NCBI GenBank assembly: GCA_044355095.1
Contig: JBIKYT010000004.1
Span: forward strand, 1-64,000
Reading direction: 5' to 3'
Length of the DNA stretch: 64,000 nt
Origin: Casp-actino8 sp044355095
GTDB lineage: Bacteria; Actinomycetota; Acidimicrobiia; Acidimicrobiales; Ilumatobacteraceae
Below the pieces are notes generated by a model that searched no databases, was not told where the DNA came from, and was given only the letters and a program-made list of their open reading frames with translations. Each line of letters starts with the position of its first letter. Position 1 is the first letter of the stretch. The position numbers were made by a program, and so were the translations under genes. Shown in pieces: positions 43,455 through 51,496 of this stretch.

Positions 43455-44053
43455 GCGCTTCTGACAGTCCCGATATCGCCGAACTTCGTCGAGCGATTGT
43501 CATCGCTGGGCATAGCGGAGATGTCGATCTCATCGCCAAGTCACTCATGCACGAACATGGTTCTATTCGTGAGGCCGCACTTGGCGCAATGGCCCGCATT
43601 GATCAACTAACTGTTGAAGTTCTTGAGACTTTTTCGCGGGATGTTGATTCACGGGTGCGTATTCGCGTGGCTGAACTTGCAGCACTATTCCCTGGCTTTG
43701 ATTTAGTCCCATCGCTTCAAGATGCCGATCATCTGGTCATTGAAATGGCGGCCTGGGCGTGTGGCGAACATGAAAGCGCACGCCCCGAAATCATCAACGA
43801 ATTAACCCGACTCGTCCTTCATCACGATGATGCGTTGGTTCGCGAAGCCGCAGTCGCGGCCCTCGGAGCAATCGGTGACGAGTCCGGCCTTCCCGCCATC
43901 TTGAGTGCGTGCCAAGACAAACCCGCAATCCGCCGACGTGCAGTGCTGGCTTTGGCCCCCTTTGATTCGCCCGAAGTTGAGACTGCACTCAAAGCCGCCC
44001 TCGAAGATCGAGACTGGCAAGTACGCCAAGCCGCCGAAGACCTACTGGGTTGA
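43451..44053 (+). CDS. HEAT-repeat protein
   Basis: 200 residues made almost entirely of paired helices: GSIREAALGAMARID, DSRVRIRVAELAALF, DALVREAAVAALGAIGDE, KPAIRRRAVLALAPFDSPEVETALKAAL and DWQVRQAAEDLLG. These are PBS-lyase-type HEAT repeats, normally scaffolds for protein binding. Starts at GTG 43451, overlapping the stop of the small membrane protein by four bases (GTGA), which implies co-translation with a membrane partner. Confidence 0.88.
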   Translation: MSASDSPDIAELRRAIVIAGHSGDVDLIAKSLMHEHGSIREAALGAMARIDQLTVEVLETFSRDVDSRVRIRVAELAALFPGFDLVPSLQDADHLVIEMAAWACGEHESARPEIINELTRLVLHHDDALVREAAVAALGAIGDESGLPAILSACQDKPAIRRRAVLALAPFDSPEVETALKAALEDRDWQVRQAAEDLLG

Positions 44054-44076
44054 CTCGCAACTACCCCTTCAAACTT

Positions 44077-44107
44077 ATGTACCACATAGGCGTGGTACAT
44101 TCAAAAT
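44077..44107 (+). promoter_or_regulatory. Leaderless promoter with palindromic operator for toxin-antitoxin module 2
   Basis: The palindrome ATGTACCAC-ATAGGC-GTGGTACAT (44077-44100) overlaps a -10 TACATT (44096-44101), which is followed by six bases and the ATG at 44108. No convincing -35 lies at normal distance. The layout equals that at the other two toxin modules and suggests autorepression. Confidence 0.7.
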
Positions 44108-44527
44108 ATGAATCAGTCAGCAGCGCTTGACCAAATCGCTTCATTGCTCCTTGCCGATCAAACCCAGACGGTGAACACTTCAATGCGAATTCCGGTCAAT
44201 CTTCGCAACGCTGCCATGATCGCAACCGATGAACTGAACTTGGCGCCAAGTACCACCACTCTCACGGTTGACGGCTTACGCCAACAGTTGCGGGCACTAT
44301 TAATTCGATGTGCGCTCGACGAGCACTACACCAACTATCCAGATTCACGTCCTTCGTTGACAGAACTCGCGCAAGCTGAAGCAGATCTTACAAATCATCG
44401 TTTACGAAATCAGCCTCGCGTCATCGCCCAAGCCGCTCAAGACATTCTCAGCGTTCAACAAAATCCCTCCCCAGCTGATGTTCTTGTTTGGGCCGATGCA
44501 CAGAACTTTTATCAAACGCGCTTATGA
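44108..44527 (+). CDS. Putative antitoxin of a PIN toxin (unnamed family)
   Basis: 139 residues. Not a recognisable Phd or AbrB protein. Seen: a MRIPVNLRNAAMIATDELN segment that could form a ribbon-helix-helix DNA-binding unit, a TLTVDGLRQQLRALLIRCALDEHY helix, and a C-terminal ADVLVWADAQNFYQTRL tail that may bind the toxin. The role is inferred from position: it precedes a PIN gene with an ATGA overlap and has a palindromic operator at its start. Confidence 0.7.
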   Translation: MNQSAALDQIASLLLADQTQTVNTSMRIPVNLRNAAMIATDELNLAPSTTTLTVDGLRQQLRALLIRCALDEHYTNYPDSRPSLTELAQAEADLTNHRLRNQPRVIAQAAQDILSVQQNPSPADVLVWADAQNFYQTRL

Positions 44528-44955
44528 AGGACTTACTTAAGCCGGCGAGCATCATTGCTTTAGACAACGAAGCGATTCAAGCACTGAGTAATCAATCCCA
44601 TCCGAAACACCGTCGTCTGTTGGCTCTCATTGAGAGATACCGGCAACACCTCGAACAAGGCTCACGCGTTTCTCTCATTGTCCCAACGACCGTTCGTGTT
44701 GAAGCAATGATCAATCGTCAAGAGCCAAAAGCGTCATTTGTGAACCGCATCGTCAACCAAGATCATTTACTTGACTCAAAGTACGCCGACCGAGCAGCCG
44801 AACTTCGCAATGATTTTTCGTTTCTTTCAGTCGCCGATGCTCACATCGCAGCAATCGCGACTTTGTCGGATGCCGAAGTCGTCATCATCACAAGTGACGT
44901 CAAGGATTTTAGAAACAGCCTGTCCAAAGAAAACGTCAACATCGTTCACATATAG
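44524..44955 (+). CDS. PIN-domain toxin, module 2
   Basis: 143 residues from the ATG at 44524, which overlaps the antitoxin stop (ATGA). PIN acids: Asp in IIALDNEAIQAL, Glu in VPTTVRVEAMI, Asp in SVADAHIAAIATL, and Asp in VIITSDVKDFRNSL. A longer open frame begins inside the antitoxin gene and was rejected. Likely an RNase toxin. Convergent with the GDT1 gene. Confidence 0.83.
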   Translation: MKDLLKPASIIALDNEAIQALSNQSHPKHRRLLALIERYRQHLEQGSRVSLIVPTTVRVEAMINRQEPKASFVNRIVNQDHLLDSKYADRAAELRNDFSFLSVADAHIAAIATLSDAEVVIITSDVKDFRNSLSKENVNIVHI

Positions 44956-44963
44956 GTAAACAA

Positions 44964-45530
44964 CTAAACACCTTGCAGAATCAACAGGATTCCGAAGACG
45001 ACAAAAAGTATTGAGGCGCCGTAACGAATGGTTTTCTCGGGCAAACGCGAACCTAAGTGATATCCAACCAAAATCGCCAGTGCGTCGGCGGCCACCATGC
45101 CCAGAGTTGATCCCAACCACGTACCAAAGGCACCTTCTTTGGTCGCCAACGTGATGGTCGCCAACATCGTCTTGTCGCCTAATTCTGCAAAAAAGAACGC
45201 GATGCTGGCTGCGACTACTGCGTTGCGCGTGTTCTTTTGCGCGGCTTGAGATTCTTCTTCGGTTAACTCATCACCGCGCCAGGTCCAGGCTGCAAACACT
45301 AAGAAGGCGATACCAGCGACGATCGCAATCGTGTCAGTGGGGATACGCGCGCCAACCACCGCACCGATTCCTACGCTGATCGCGTGCGTCACCGCAGTGG
45401 CAATGGTAATTCCCAGCAACACCGGCCACGGTTTGTACCTAGCCGCGAAAGCCATCGCCATCAGTTGGCTCTTGTCACCCAACTCGGCAACGAAGATGAC
45501 ACCGAAGCTTAAGAAGAAGGCCGACCACAT
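44964..45530 (-). CDS. TMEM165/GDT1 family cation transporter
   Basis: 188 residues, six membrane helices in two inverted halves. Each half has the family motif: FVAELGDKSQLMAMAF and FFAELGDKTMLATITL. GDT1 proteins export Mn2+ or Ca2+. The ATG at 45530 gives the normal N-terminus; a GTG at 45542 overlaps the stop of the upstream reductase gene (TAGTG) and is an alternative. Same strand as the aldo/keto reductase and dehydratase genes. Confidence 0.92.
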   Translation of the reverse strand: MWSAFFLSFGVIFVAELGDKSQLMAMAFAARYKPWPVLLGITIATAVTHAISVGIGAVVGARIPTDTIAIVAGIAFLVFAAWTWRGDELTEEESQAAQKNTRNAVVAASIAFFFAELGDKTMLATITLATKEGAFGTWLGSTLGMVAADALAILVGYHLGSRLPEKTIRYGASILFVVFGILLILQGV

Positions 45531-45541
45531 ATGTGGCGACA

Positions 45542-46492
45542 CTAATTCAATGTCAGTAGATCGACCCAAAATTCATCAGGGACAGCTTGAAAAGCGAAGG
45601 CGATGTCCTCGCTTATTTCGCTTGATGTTCGAGCACCAATCACTATTGATGAAACAGCGGGGTGCCGTAGTCCGAACTGCACGGCTACCTGTGGCAGCGA
45701 AACCCCATGAGTTTGTGCGAGCACAGAAATAGCTTGTGCTTTCTCAAGGATCCCAGGCGTGGCTTCAACGTAGTCAAAGGTTTTGTTCTTTGCTGGATTA
45801 GCAAGAAGGCCACTATTGAAAATTCCGCCCAGTACAACTCCAATATTTGCTTCACTGCAGAGGTGCAGCAATTCACTGGACGATGCATTGTCAAGCACCG
45901 TGTATCGCCCCGCTAGCAGCAAACAGTCAAGGTCAACCTCGTGAACAAACCGAACGAGCGCGCTTGTCTGGTTCATTCCACAGCCGACCGCTTTGATCAC
46001 GCCTTCATCTCGCAATTTCACAAGAGTAGGAAAGGCTTCGCTGATAGCCCAATCTTCATGGTCATCTGGATCATGAACATGAACAACATCGAGATAATCA
46101 ACGTTAAGACGCTTCAGACTTTCATCAATTGAGGTCAGCACCGCATCACGGCTGTAATCAAAAATGGGTTCGAGTTTCGGAACGTTTCTAAAGATTGAAG
46201 GTGAGATCTGTTTGATTGGATCTCGCAAAAGTCGCCCTACTTTGCTTGCCAACACATATTCATTGCGTGGATATTTTGCCAACGCCTTACCCAAGCGAAT
46301 CTCTGACAACCCGTGACCGTACAGCGGCGCAGTATCAAAGAATCGAACTCCACCTTCCCATGCAGCATCAACTGTGGCTTGAACGTCTTCGTCGGATACT
46401 TCTGTAAACAGATTTCCAAAGGGAGCACATCCAAGCCCAATTCGTGTCACCGAAGGTCCATGTTGCCCAAGTTGTCGTGTCTCGATGCTCAC
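45542..46492 (-). CDS. Aldo/keto reductase, probable aldose 1-dehydrogenase
   Basis: 316 residues. The catalytic tetrad is visible: Asp and Tyr in FFDTAPLYGHGLSE, Lys in VLASKVGRLL, His in VDYLDVVHVHDPDD. The overall sequence resembles D-threo-aldose/L-fucose 1-dehydrogenases, which oxidise the sugar to a lactone with NAD(P). It lies three bases downstream of a fuconate-dehydratase-like gene, which supports the first step of an oxidative fucose-type pathway. Sugar specificity is inferred from context. Confidence 0.85.
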   Translation of the reverse strand: MSIETRQLGQHGPSVTRIGLGCAPFGNLFTEVSDEDVQATVDAAWEGGVRFFDTAPLYGHGLSEIRLGKALAKYPRNEYVLASKVGRLLRDPIKQISPSIFRNVPKLEPIFDYSRDAVLTSIDESLKRLNVDYLDVVHVHDPDDHEDWAISEAFPTLVKLRDEGVIKAVGCGMNQTSALVRFVHEVDLDCLLLAGRYTVLDNASSSELLHLCSEANIGVVLGGIFNSGLLANPAKNKTFDYVEATPGILEKAQAISVLAQTHGVSLPQVAVQFGLRHPAVSSIVIGARTSSEISEDIAFAFQAVPDEFWVDLLTLN

Positions 46493-46495
46493 AAA

Positions 46496-47788
46496 CTAGT
46501 CACGCCACTCAGCACCGTTGGGGTAACTCAACATTTCAATTGACTCTTGTTTCATTTCAATTGAGTAACCCGGGGCTTGAGGTAATAGATAGTGACCGTT
46601 TCGCATTTGGATGGGATCAACAAAATGTTCGTGCAGATGTGAGGCGTATTCAGTGGTTCGGTCTTCAAGCGAAGCACTGACGCTTAAATAATCAATGATC
46701 GAAATGTGCTGTACGTATTCGCATAAACCAAGTCCACCCGCATGAGGACAGACTGGAATGTTTCTTGCAGCAGCCAAGAGTAAAACTGCTAGCACCTCAT
46801 TAAGTCCACCCAAACGACATGCATCAATTTGCGCGTAGTCAATTGCCTCGGCTTGAAGAAGTTGTTTGAAAATCAAACGATTAGCGGCGTGTTCTCCCGT
46901 CGCAACTCCAATGGGCTTCACGCCTCGCCTAATGGCGGCATGTCCCAAGATGTCATCAGGGTGAGTTGGCTCTTCGATCCAGCGCAGACCGTAGGGCTGC
47001 AATTGATTACTCCACTCAATGGCCTGATTGACATCCCAAACCTGATTCGCGTCGGCCATCAGTTGACGGCCATCACCGATTTCTTCCCGCATCACTTCAC
47101 AGCGGCGCATATCTGATGCCACATCAATACCCACTTTGGTCTTAAAGCTGTTCCAACCATCGGCGATTGAACTTCGACAAAGGTCGCGTACCTTCTCTTC
47201 GGGATATCCAAGCCACCCAGCCGATGTGATGTACGCCGGGTATCCATTTTCTTCTAGATGCGCTAGTCGCTGTTGCTGACCAACTCGAGCCTTCGTCAGC
47301 ATGTCTAATGCGCGCACTTCATCTACCTCGTCGCGCAGGTATCGAAAATCGATGCAGTCAACGAATTGGGCTGGTTCCATATCAGAAACCAATTTCCAAA
47401 CCGGAACACCGCTTTCTTTGGCCCATAGATCCCAAACTGCATTGACTAGCGCGGCTGTTGCCAAATGAATAACGCCTTTATCTGGACCAAGCCATCGAAG
47501 TTGCGAATGATTCGTCACCTGTCGCCAAAACGCACCCATATTGTCAACGATGTCCGACAGATTGCGACCCACCACCAACGTCGACAATGCTTCGATCGCG
47601 GCACAACACAGCTCGTTACCCTGGCCAATCGTGAATGTCATCCCATGACCTTGATGAAGGCCATCGGTATGCAAAATCACATACGCAGCCGAGTAGTCAG
47701 GATCGGGGTGATTGGCATCAGATCCTGCCAATGTCCGCGAAGTACGGGCTCGAAGGTCATGAGTTGAGGCTGACAGGATGCGGGTCAT
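46496..47788 (-). CDS. L-fuconate dehydratase-like enolase-superfamily enzyme
   Basis: 430 residues from the ATG at 47788, directly behind a promoter. The enolase-superfamily barrel is complete: Lys in SFKTKVGIDV, metal ligands in MADANQVW, WIEEPTHPDD and GVATGEHAANR with the catalytic His/Glu, then CPHAGGLGLCEYVQH. The motif set and length match L-fuconate dehydratase (mandelate-racemase subgroup), making 2-keto-3-deoxy-L-fuconate. Other sugar-acid dehydratases remain possible. Confidence 0.87.
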   Translation of the reverse strand: MTRILSASTHDLRARTSRTLAGSDANHPDPDYSAAYVILHTDGLHQGHGMTFTIGQGNELCCAAIEALSTLVVGRNLSDIVDNMGAFWRQVTNHSQLRWLGPDKGVIHLATAALVNAVWDLWAKESGVPVWKLVSDMEPAQFVDCIDFRYLRDEVDEVRALDMLTKARVGQQQRLAHLEENGYPAYITSAGWLGYPEEKVRDLCRSSIADGWNSFKTKVGIDVASDMRRCEVMREEIGDGRQLMADANQVWDVNQAIEWSNQLQPYGLRWIEEPTHPDDILGHAAIRRGVKPIGVATGEHAANRLIFKQLLQAEAIDYAQIDACRLGGLNEVLAVLLLAAARNIPVCPHAGGLGLCEYVQHISIIDYLSVSASLEDRTTEYASHLHEHFVDPIQMRNGHYLLPQAPGYSIEMKQESIEMLSYPNGAEWRD

Positions 47789-47869
47789 TACCGCCAACCA
47801 TAACAATTGCCGTCTATATGGACAATACTTAGATCACTCGCCCGTTTCGGTGGCGACTAAGGAGGCATC
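47789..47869. promoter_or_regulatory. Divergent promoter region of the sugar-acid cluster
   Basis: On the minus strand: -35 TTGTCC (47825-47820), 17-base spacer, -10 TATGGT (47802-47797), eight bases to the ATG at 47788. An imperfect inverted repeat ATTGCC-N9-GACAAT (47805-47825) overlaps the -35 and may be the operator. On the plus strand GGAGG precedes the SDR start at 47870. Confidence 0.62.
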
Positions 47870-48574
47870 ATGACGCAGCGCATTGTCGTTATCACTGGTT
47901 CGGCGGGCGGCATCGGCACCGCTATGAGTAACCGCTTTGCCAAAAATGGCGACATCGTTATTGGGCTGGACCTCGCTCATGGCTTTGACCTCACGCAACC
48001 ACAACATTGCCAGGATGCAATTGACAAAGTCATCGCCGAGCATGGTCAAATCGATGTGCTGTGCAACAACGCTGGTATCAGCAGCGTTGGTGACGTGGTT
48101 GATTCAACTCTCGACGACTGGCAGCGTGTTTTCGCAGTCAATGTTTTCGGTATTGCCAACATGTCGCGCGCCGCACTACCCCACATGCGCAAGCGAAGTT
48201 CTGGATTTATCGTGAACACTTGCTCAATTGCGGCAACTGTTGGCCTCGTTGAACGAGCCGTATATTCGGCTTCAAAAGGAGCCGTACTTTCTCTCACCAA
48301 GGCCATGGCTGCAGATGAAATTGCACACAACATTCGAGTCAATTGCATTTCTCCAGGCACCGTCTCAAGCCCGTGGGTCGAGCGACTCGTTGCGACAACG
48401 CCAGATCCAAGTCAGACAATGGAGTCATTACGCAAGCGTCAACCAATGGGTCGCCTTGTTGAATGCGAAGAAGTTGCTGAAGCGGTTTTCTATTTGGCTT
48501 CGCCGAGTAATTTCACAACTGGCATGGAACTGCTCATTGACGGCGGAATTTCCGGCGTGCGAATTGTTCAATAG
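47870..48574 (+). CDS. Short-chain dehydrogenase, probable sugar-acid pathway enzyme
   Basis: 234 residues with GGAGG eight bases upstream. Classical SDR: nucleotide motif TGSAGGIGTAM, NNAG in CNNAGISSVG, catalytic Ser in NTCSIAATVG and YSASK. The C-terminal GMELLIDGGISG is typical. Beside fuconate dehydratase and an aldose dehydrogenase it would fit 2-keto-3-deoxy-L-fuconate dehydrogenase, which oxidises the keto-deoxy acid with NAD. The substrate is from context only. Confidence 0.85.
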   Translation: MTQRIVVITGSAGGIGTAMSNRFAKNGDIVIGLDLAHGFDLTQPQHCQDAIDKVIAEHGQIDVLCNNAGISSVGDVVDSTLDDWQRVFAVNVFGIANMSRAALPHMRKRSSGFIVNTCSIAATVGLVERAVYSASKGAVLSLTKAMAADEIAHNIRVNCISPGTVSSPWVERLVATTPDPSQTMESLRKRQPMGRLVECEEVAEAVFYLASPSNFTTGMELLIDGGISGVRIVQ

Positions 48575-48582
48575 GCAAATAC

Positions 48583-49677
48583 ATGACTTTGCGCATTGCA
48601 CTAGTTGGTGGCCCAATGTATGACCACCTCTATTCAGTTTTTGATGAGTATGACGTTGAAGTGATTGTTCACGATGATCATCCAACTTTGAATCGCAAAG
48701 TTGCAGAAATGCTCGAAGCCGGTCAACGAATCGATCTTGTATCAACTCATTCGAAATATGCTCCTTCGCAGGCAAGTTGGTTGCAACCACTTGATTCGCT
48801 CATGAGTAAATCGTCAATTGAGCAACTCGCCCCACTTGCAGTTGATCTGTGCCGTTACCAAACAGATCTACTAACAATTCCACGACTCATTGATGTGCGC
48901 ATTACATGGCTTCGTTCAGACCGAGTTGAAGCGACACCAACAACGTGGGATGACCTAATTGCTGGCCCAGTCCAGTTTGGATTCCCCGGAAAAGAATCAG
49001 GACTTTTCGGAACCTTCTACGAAATGGTCGTGGGCGCAGGTGGTCGTATCTTTGATGATGAGGAGCGACCTTGCTTCAATTCTGATGAATCAGTTCAAGC
49101 CATTGAGATGTTGAATGCACTCGCCCAGAAAACTTCCGCCGATTTACCTAACTGGCACTATGACCAAGTTGATCAGGCACTTCTGAATGGGACGACCGAT
49201 GCGTCGGGTGCATGGCCGGGCGCATGGGGCTCAATCAATTCATCTGATTTGGCTCTAGTTCTACGCCCTCATCGCTATCCATCAGGAGCAAAGCGATGGG
49301 TCAGCTACGCGGGTTGTCATTCATGGGGAATTCCAACAACCTGCGCAGACCTTGATGGGGCAACAGCCCTACTCCACCGTCTGACATCAATTGAAGTTCA
49401 TAGCCTCGATGCGAGTGGCGGAAACATGTGCGCCAACGTTGAAGCACTTGCACAAGTGACTCCAGTCAATGACATAGATCAACAGCGTTTAGCCATCACT
49501 CGTGAAACAATCAATGAAGCGATGATCACATATCCATCACACGTTCGCTTCCCCGAAGTGGAAGATGCCGGTTGGATGTTGATTAACGAAACTCTCCGTG
49601 GCCAGCGATCACCACAAGATGCTGTTCAAACATTGCAACAGGTGGCCATGAAAGTTTTTACCACCGACAGAAGTTAA
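48583..49677 (+). CDS. Extracellular-solute-binding-protein-like protein without signal peptide
   Basis: 364 residues. The fold reads like an ABC sugar-binding protein (family 1): DLVSTHSKYAPSQASWLQPLDSLM, PTTWDDLIAGPVQFGFPGKESGLFGTFYEMV, GAWPGAWGSINSSDLALVL, SWGIPTTCADLDGATALLHRL. But it begins MTLRIALVGGPMYDHLY with no signal peptide or lipobox, and no upstream start is available because the SDR gene ends nine bases before. So it is predicted to be cytoplasmic: a ligand sensor or a sugar-acid binder. No permease genes follow. Confidence 0.72.
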   Translation: MTLRIALVGGPMYDHLYSVFDEYDVEVIVHDDHPTLNRKVAEMLEAGQRIDLVSTHSKYAPSQASWLQPLDSLMSKSSIEQLAPLAVDLCRYQTDLLTIPRLIDVRITWLRSDRVEATPTTWDDLIAGPVQFGFPGKESGLFGTFYEMVVGAGGRIFDDEERPCFNSDESVQAIEMLNALAQKTSADLPNWHYDQVDQALLNGTTDASGAWPGAWGSINSSDLALVLRPHRYPSGAKRWVSYAGCHSWGIPTTCADLDGATALLHRLTSIEVHSLDASGGNMCANVEALAQVTPVNDIDQQRLAITRETINEAMITYPSHVRFPEVEDAGWMLINETLRGQRSPQDAVQTLQQVAMKVFTTDRS

Positions 49678-49678
49678 T

Positions 49679-50107
49679 TCACGAAGGGCAACACACGTTG
49701 CCGCCTGATTCTTGCTGACGACCGAGCGAAAGATTGGCGAACTGTTCAACATCAGAGTGCTTGACGTAAAACTCCCACTTATGTCCGTCCACTCCGTCAA
49801 CCCAAGTTTCAGTTTTTTCCGCAAAACAACATTGGGTGTCGTCTATTCCGGTTGTCTCTAAGCCGGCAGCTCGTAAACGCTTATCGGCTTCAACCACCTC
49901 TTCGGCCGTGTCGGTCTCGACTCCTAGATGATTGATCGTGCCGTGCTCGCCACCTTTTTCAAAAATGACCAACTTCAGCGGCGGATCGACAATCGCCCAA
50001 TTTGCATACCCTGGCTTGACCTTGAGCGGCTCTGTATTGAACATCTTTGTGTAGAAGTCAATGGCTTCTTCTAGGTTGTCAACGTTGAGTGCAAGTTGTA
50101 AACGCAT
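49679..50107 (-). CDS. ArsI/CadI-family glyoxalase-fold protein (C-As lyase-like)
   Basis: 142 residues from the ATG at 50107, preceded by GGAG; the longer frame was rejected. VOC fold: ALNVDNLEEAIDFYTKMFNTEP, metal ligands His 60 (TINHLGVE) and Glu 112 (KWEFY). The vicinal pair Cys 93-Cys 94 in DTQCCFAEKTETWVDG is the arsenite-binding pair of ArsI, which cleaves the carbon-arsenic bond of methylarsenite. A second pair, Cys 139-140, stands at the C-terminus. No other ars genes are near. Confidence 0.87.
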   Translation of the reverse strand: MRLQLALNVDNLEEAIDFYTKMFNTEPLKVKPGYANWAIVDPPLKLVIFEKGGEHGTINHLGVETDTAEEVVEADKRLRAAGLETTGIDDTQCCFAEKTETWVDGVDGHKWEFYVKHSDVEQFANLSLGRQQESGGNVCCPS

Positions 50108-50149
50108 ACTCCATTCATAGCACCCACAGAAGTCGTGGCATACTGCCAT

Positions 50150-50791
50150 ATGACCTTTCTTCAGTCTGATACCGAAGTTGTACGGGCTTATCTTCAGTTT
50201 CGTACACGAGTAGTGGGTCTCATTCGTGAGATTCCCGAGTCGCAAGCGTCTTTGTCAGTTCCGCTTTGCCCAGATTGGGAAGTCAGCGGTTTGATTTCGC
50301 ACATCGTCGGAGTCCCTGAGGACATCTTGGCGGGTCGGATGGAAGGCGTGACAACTGATGCCTGGACTCAATCTCAAGTTGATCGCCACGAAGGTGAATC
50401 ACTTTCCCAACTCGCCGACGCACTTCTCGCAACGGGGACCGAATTTGATGTTCTACTGCCCCACATTCCGAGTCCTATTAATTCGCAAATGATGATGGAC
50501 GCAGTCACCCACGAACACGACTTGCGCCACGCGGTTGGACGGGCCGGTGCACAAGATTCTTTGGCAGTCAACGTTGCCCTCGGCTGGCTTCTCCATATGG
50601 TCGAAGGAAAAGCCCCGGGCCGAGCCCAAGAACTCGTTGATTCGGGAGTCTCGCGTTTTGAGCTCATGCGCAGTCTGGCTGGTCGCAGGTCCGTCGAACA
50701 AATGAAACAACTTGGTTTAGATGGTGATCAAATCAAATTGCTTCTCCAAGGAACTCCCTTGCGTGTGCCAACCACCGCTATCGAAATCTAA
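50150..50791 (+). CDS. Mycothiol-dependent maleylpyruvate isomerase family protein (DinB-like fold)
   Basis: 213 residues from the ATG at 50150 (GTG at 50135 is an alternative). N-terminal four-helix metal-binding domain: CPDWEVSGLISHIVGVPEDIL with the first metal His, and DAVTHEHDLRHAVGR with the second His/Glu/His set. The family uses mycothiol as cofactor; many members are only known by domain. The C-terminal 50 residues are short and variable (GLDGDQIKLLLQG). The substrate is unknown. Confidence 0.82.
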   Translation: MTFLQSDTEVVRAYLQFRTRVVGLIREIPESQASLSVPLCPDWEVSGLISHIVGVPEDILAGRMEGVTTDAWTQSQVDRHEGESLSQLADALLATGTEFDVLLPHIPSPINSQMMMDAVTHEHDLRHAVGRAGAQDSLAVNVALGWLLHMVEGKAPGRAQELVDSGVSRFELMRSLAGRRSVEQMKQLGLDGDQIKLLLQGTPLRVPTTAIEI

Positions 50792-50795
50792 ACCT

Positions 50796-50850
50796 GTGAT
50801 TCTGGTGCAGATTTGTTGCGAATTGTGCAACGATTCTGCACCAGAATCAC
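50796..50850 (+). terminator. Long nested hairpin after the isomerase-family gene
   Basis: A perfect 16-bp inverted repeat, GTGATTCTGGTGCAGA / TCTGCACCAGAATCAC, whose 23-base loop contains GTTGC/GCAAC. It starts five bases after the stop codon. As at 24.7 kb, there is no T run. A U-poor intrinsic terminator is the simplest reading. Confidence 0.68.
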
Positions 50851-50890
50851 GATGGTTCGTTATTGTTGATAGGTATTCCAAGGGGGACAG

Positions 50891-51436
50891 ATGAACGGCA
50901 AAGCAACGTTTACTCGATTTGAAGATTCAACGAAAGCCGAGTGGGACGAAATCATGCAATGCATGAAACACACCCAGTCTCTTGTTCCTGATCGCATCCT
51001 TGAACAACTGCGTCATCTCGCAAGTGATGATGGTGGTTTTCCGGTGTCACGGCTTGAGCACTCGCTGCAAACTGCAACACGAGCCCTGCGCGGTGGGGAA
51101 AAAGATGAGTACGTCGCGTGTGCCCTCATCCACGACATCGGTGACACTCTGTCTCCTTACAACCACCCAGCCATTGCCTCCGCCATCGTGAAGCCTTTCG
51201 TGAGCGAAGCAAATCACTGGATGGTCGAACACCACGGCATTTTCCAGGGCTACTACTTCTGGCATCACCTTGGCCTTGATCGCAATACTCGCGATGCGTT
51301 CCGCGACAATCCGCATTACGAATACACCGAAGAGTTTTGCGCCAAGTACGACCAAGTGGCCTTTGACCCCGAATACAAAAGCGAGTCACTGGAGTTTTTT
51401 GAACCCCTGATCAGGGCAACTTTCTCAGGGCGATAA
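50891..51436 (+). CDS. HD-domain protein, possible diiron oxygenase or phosphohydrolase
   Basis: 181 residues with AGGGGGA upstream. Metal ligands in HD order: His 57 (SRLEHSLQT), His 81-Asp 82 (ALIHDIGD), His 92 (YNHPAI), His 114/115 (VEHHGIFQGYYF) and Asp 154 or 159. Four His and the extra Asp are typical of HD enzymes with two metals; small ones of this size include the PhnZ-like mixed-valence diiron oxygenases as well as phosphohydrolases. I cannot decide between them from sequence. Confidence 0.75.
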   Translation: MNGKATFTRFEDSTKAEWDEIMQCMKHTQSLVPDRILEQLRHLASDDGGFPVSRLEHSLQTATRALRGGEKDEYVACALIHDIGDTLSPYNHPAIASAIVKPFVSEANHWMVEHHGIFQGYYFWHHLGLDRNTRDAFRDNPHYEYTEEFCAKYDQVAFDPEYKSESLEFFEPLIRATFSGR

Positions 51437-51446
51437 ATACAAATGA

Positions 51447-51496
51447 CGATTAGTCAATAATTGACTAATCGGTCAATCCACAGATAACTTGAACCC
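51447..51496 (+). promoter_or_regulatory. modABC promoter with a 25-bp palindromic operator
   Basis: CGATTAGTCAAT-A-ATTGACTAATCG (51447-51471) is a perfect 12-bp inverted repeat around one base. Its right arm contains the -35 TTGACT (51461-51466). A -10 TAACTT (51485-51490) follows at 18 bases, and six bases later comes the modA ATG, so the mRNA is predicted leaderless. The PadR-type gene at the end of the same operon is the obvious binder. Confidence 0.78.

Noticed and set aside
47870..48574. Mycofactocin-dependent SDR
   Set aside because: It lacks the insertion near the cofactor site typical of that SDR subfamily and sits in a sugar-acid cluster.
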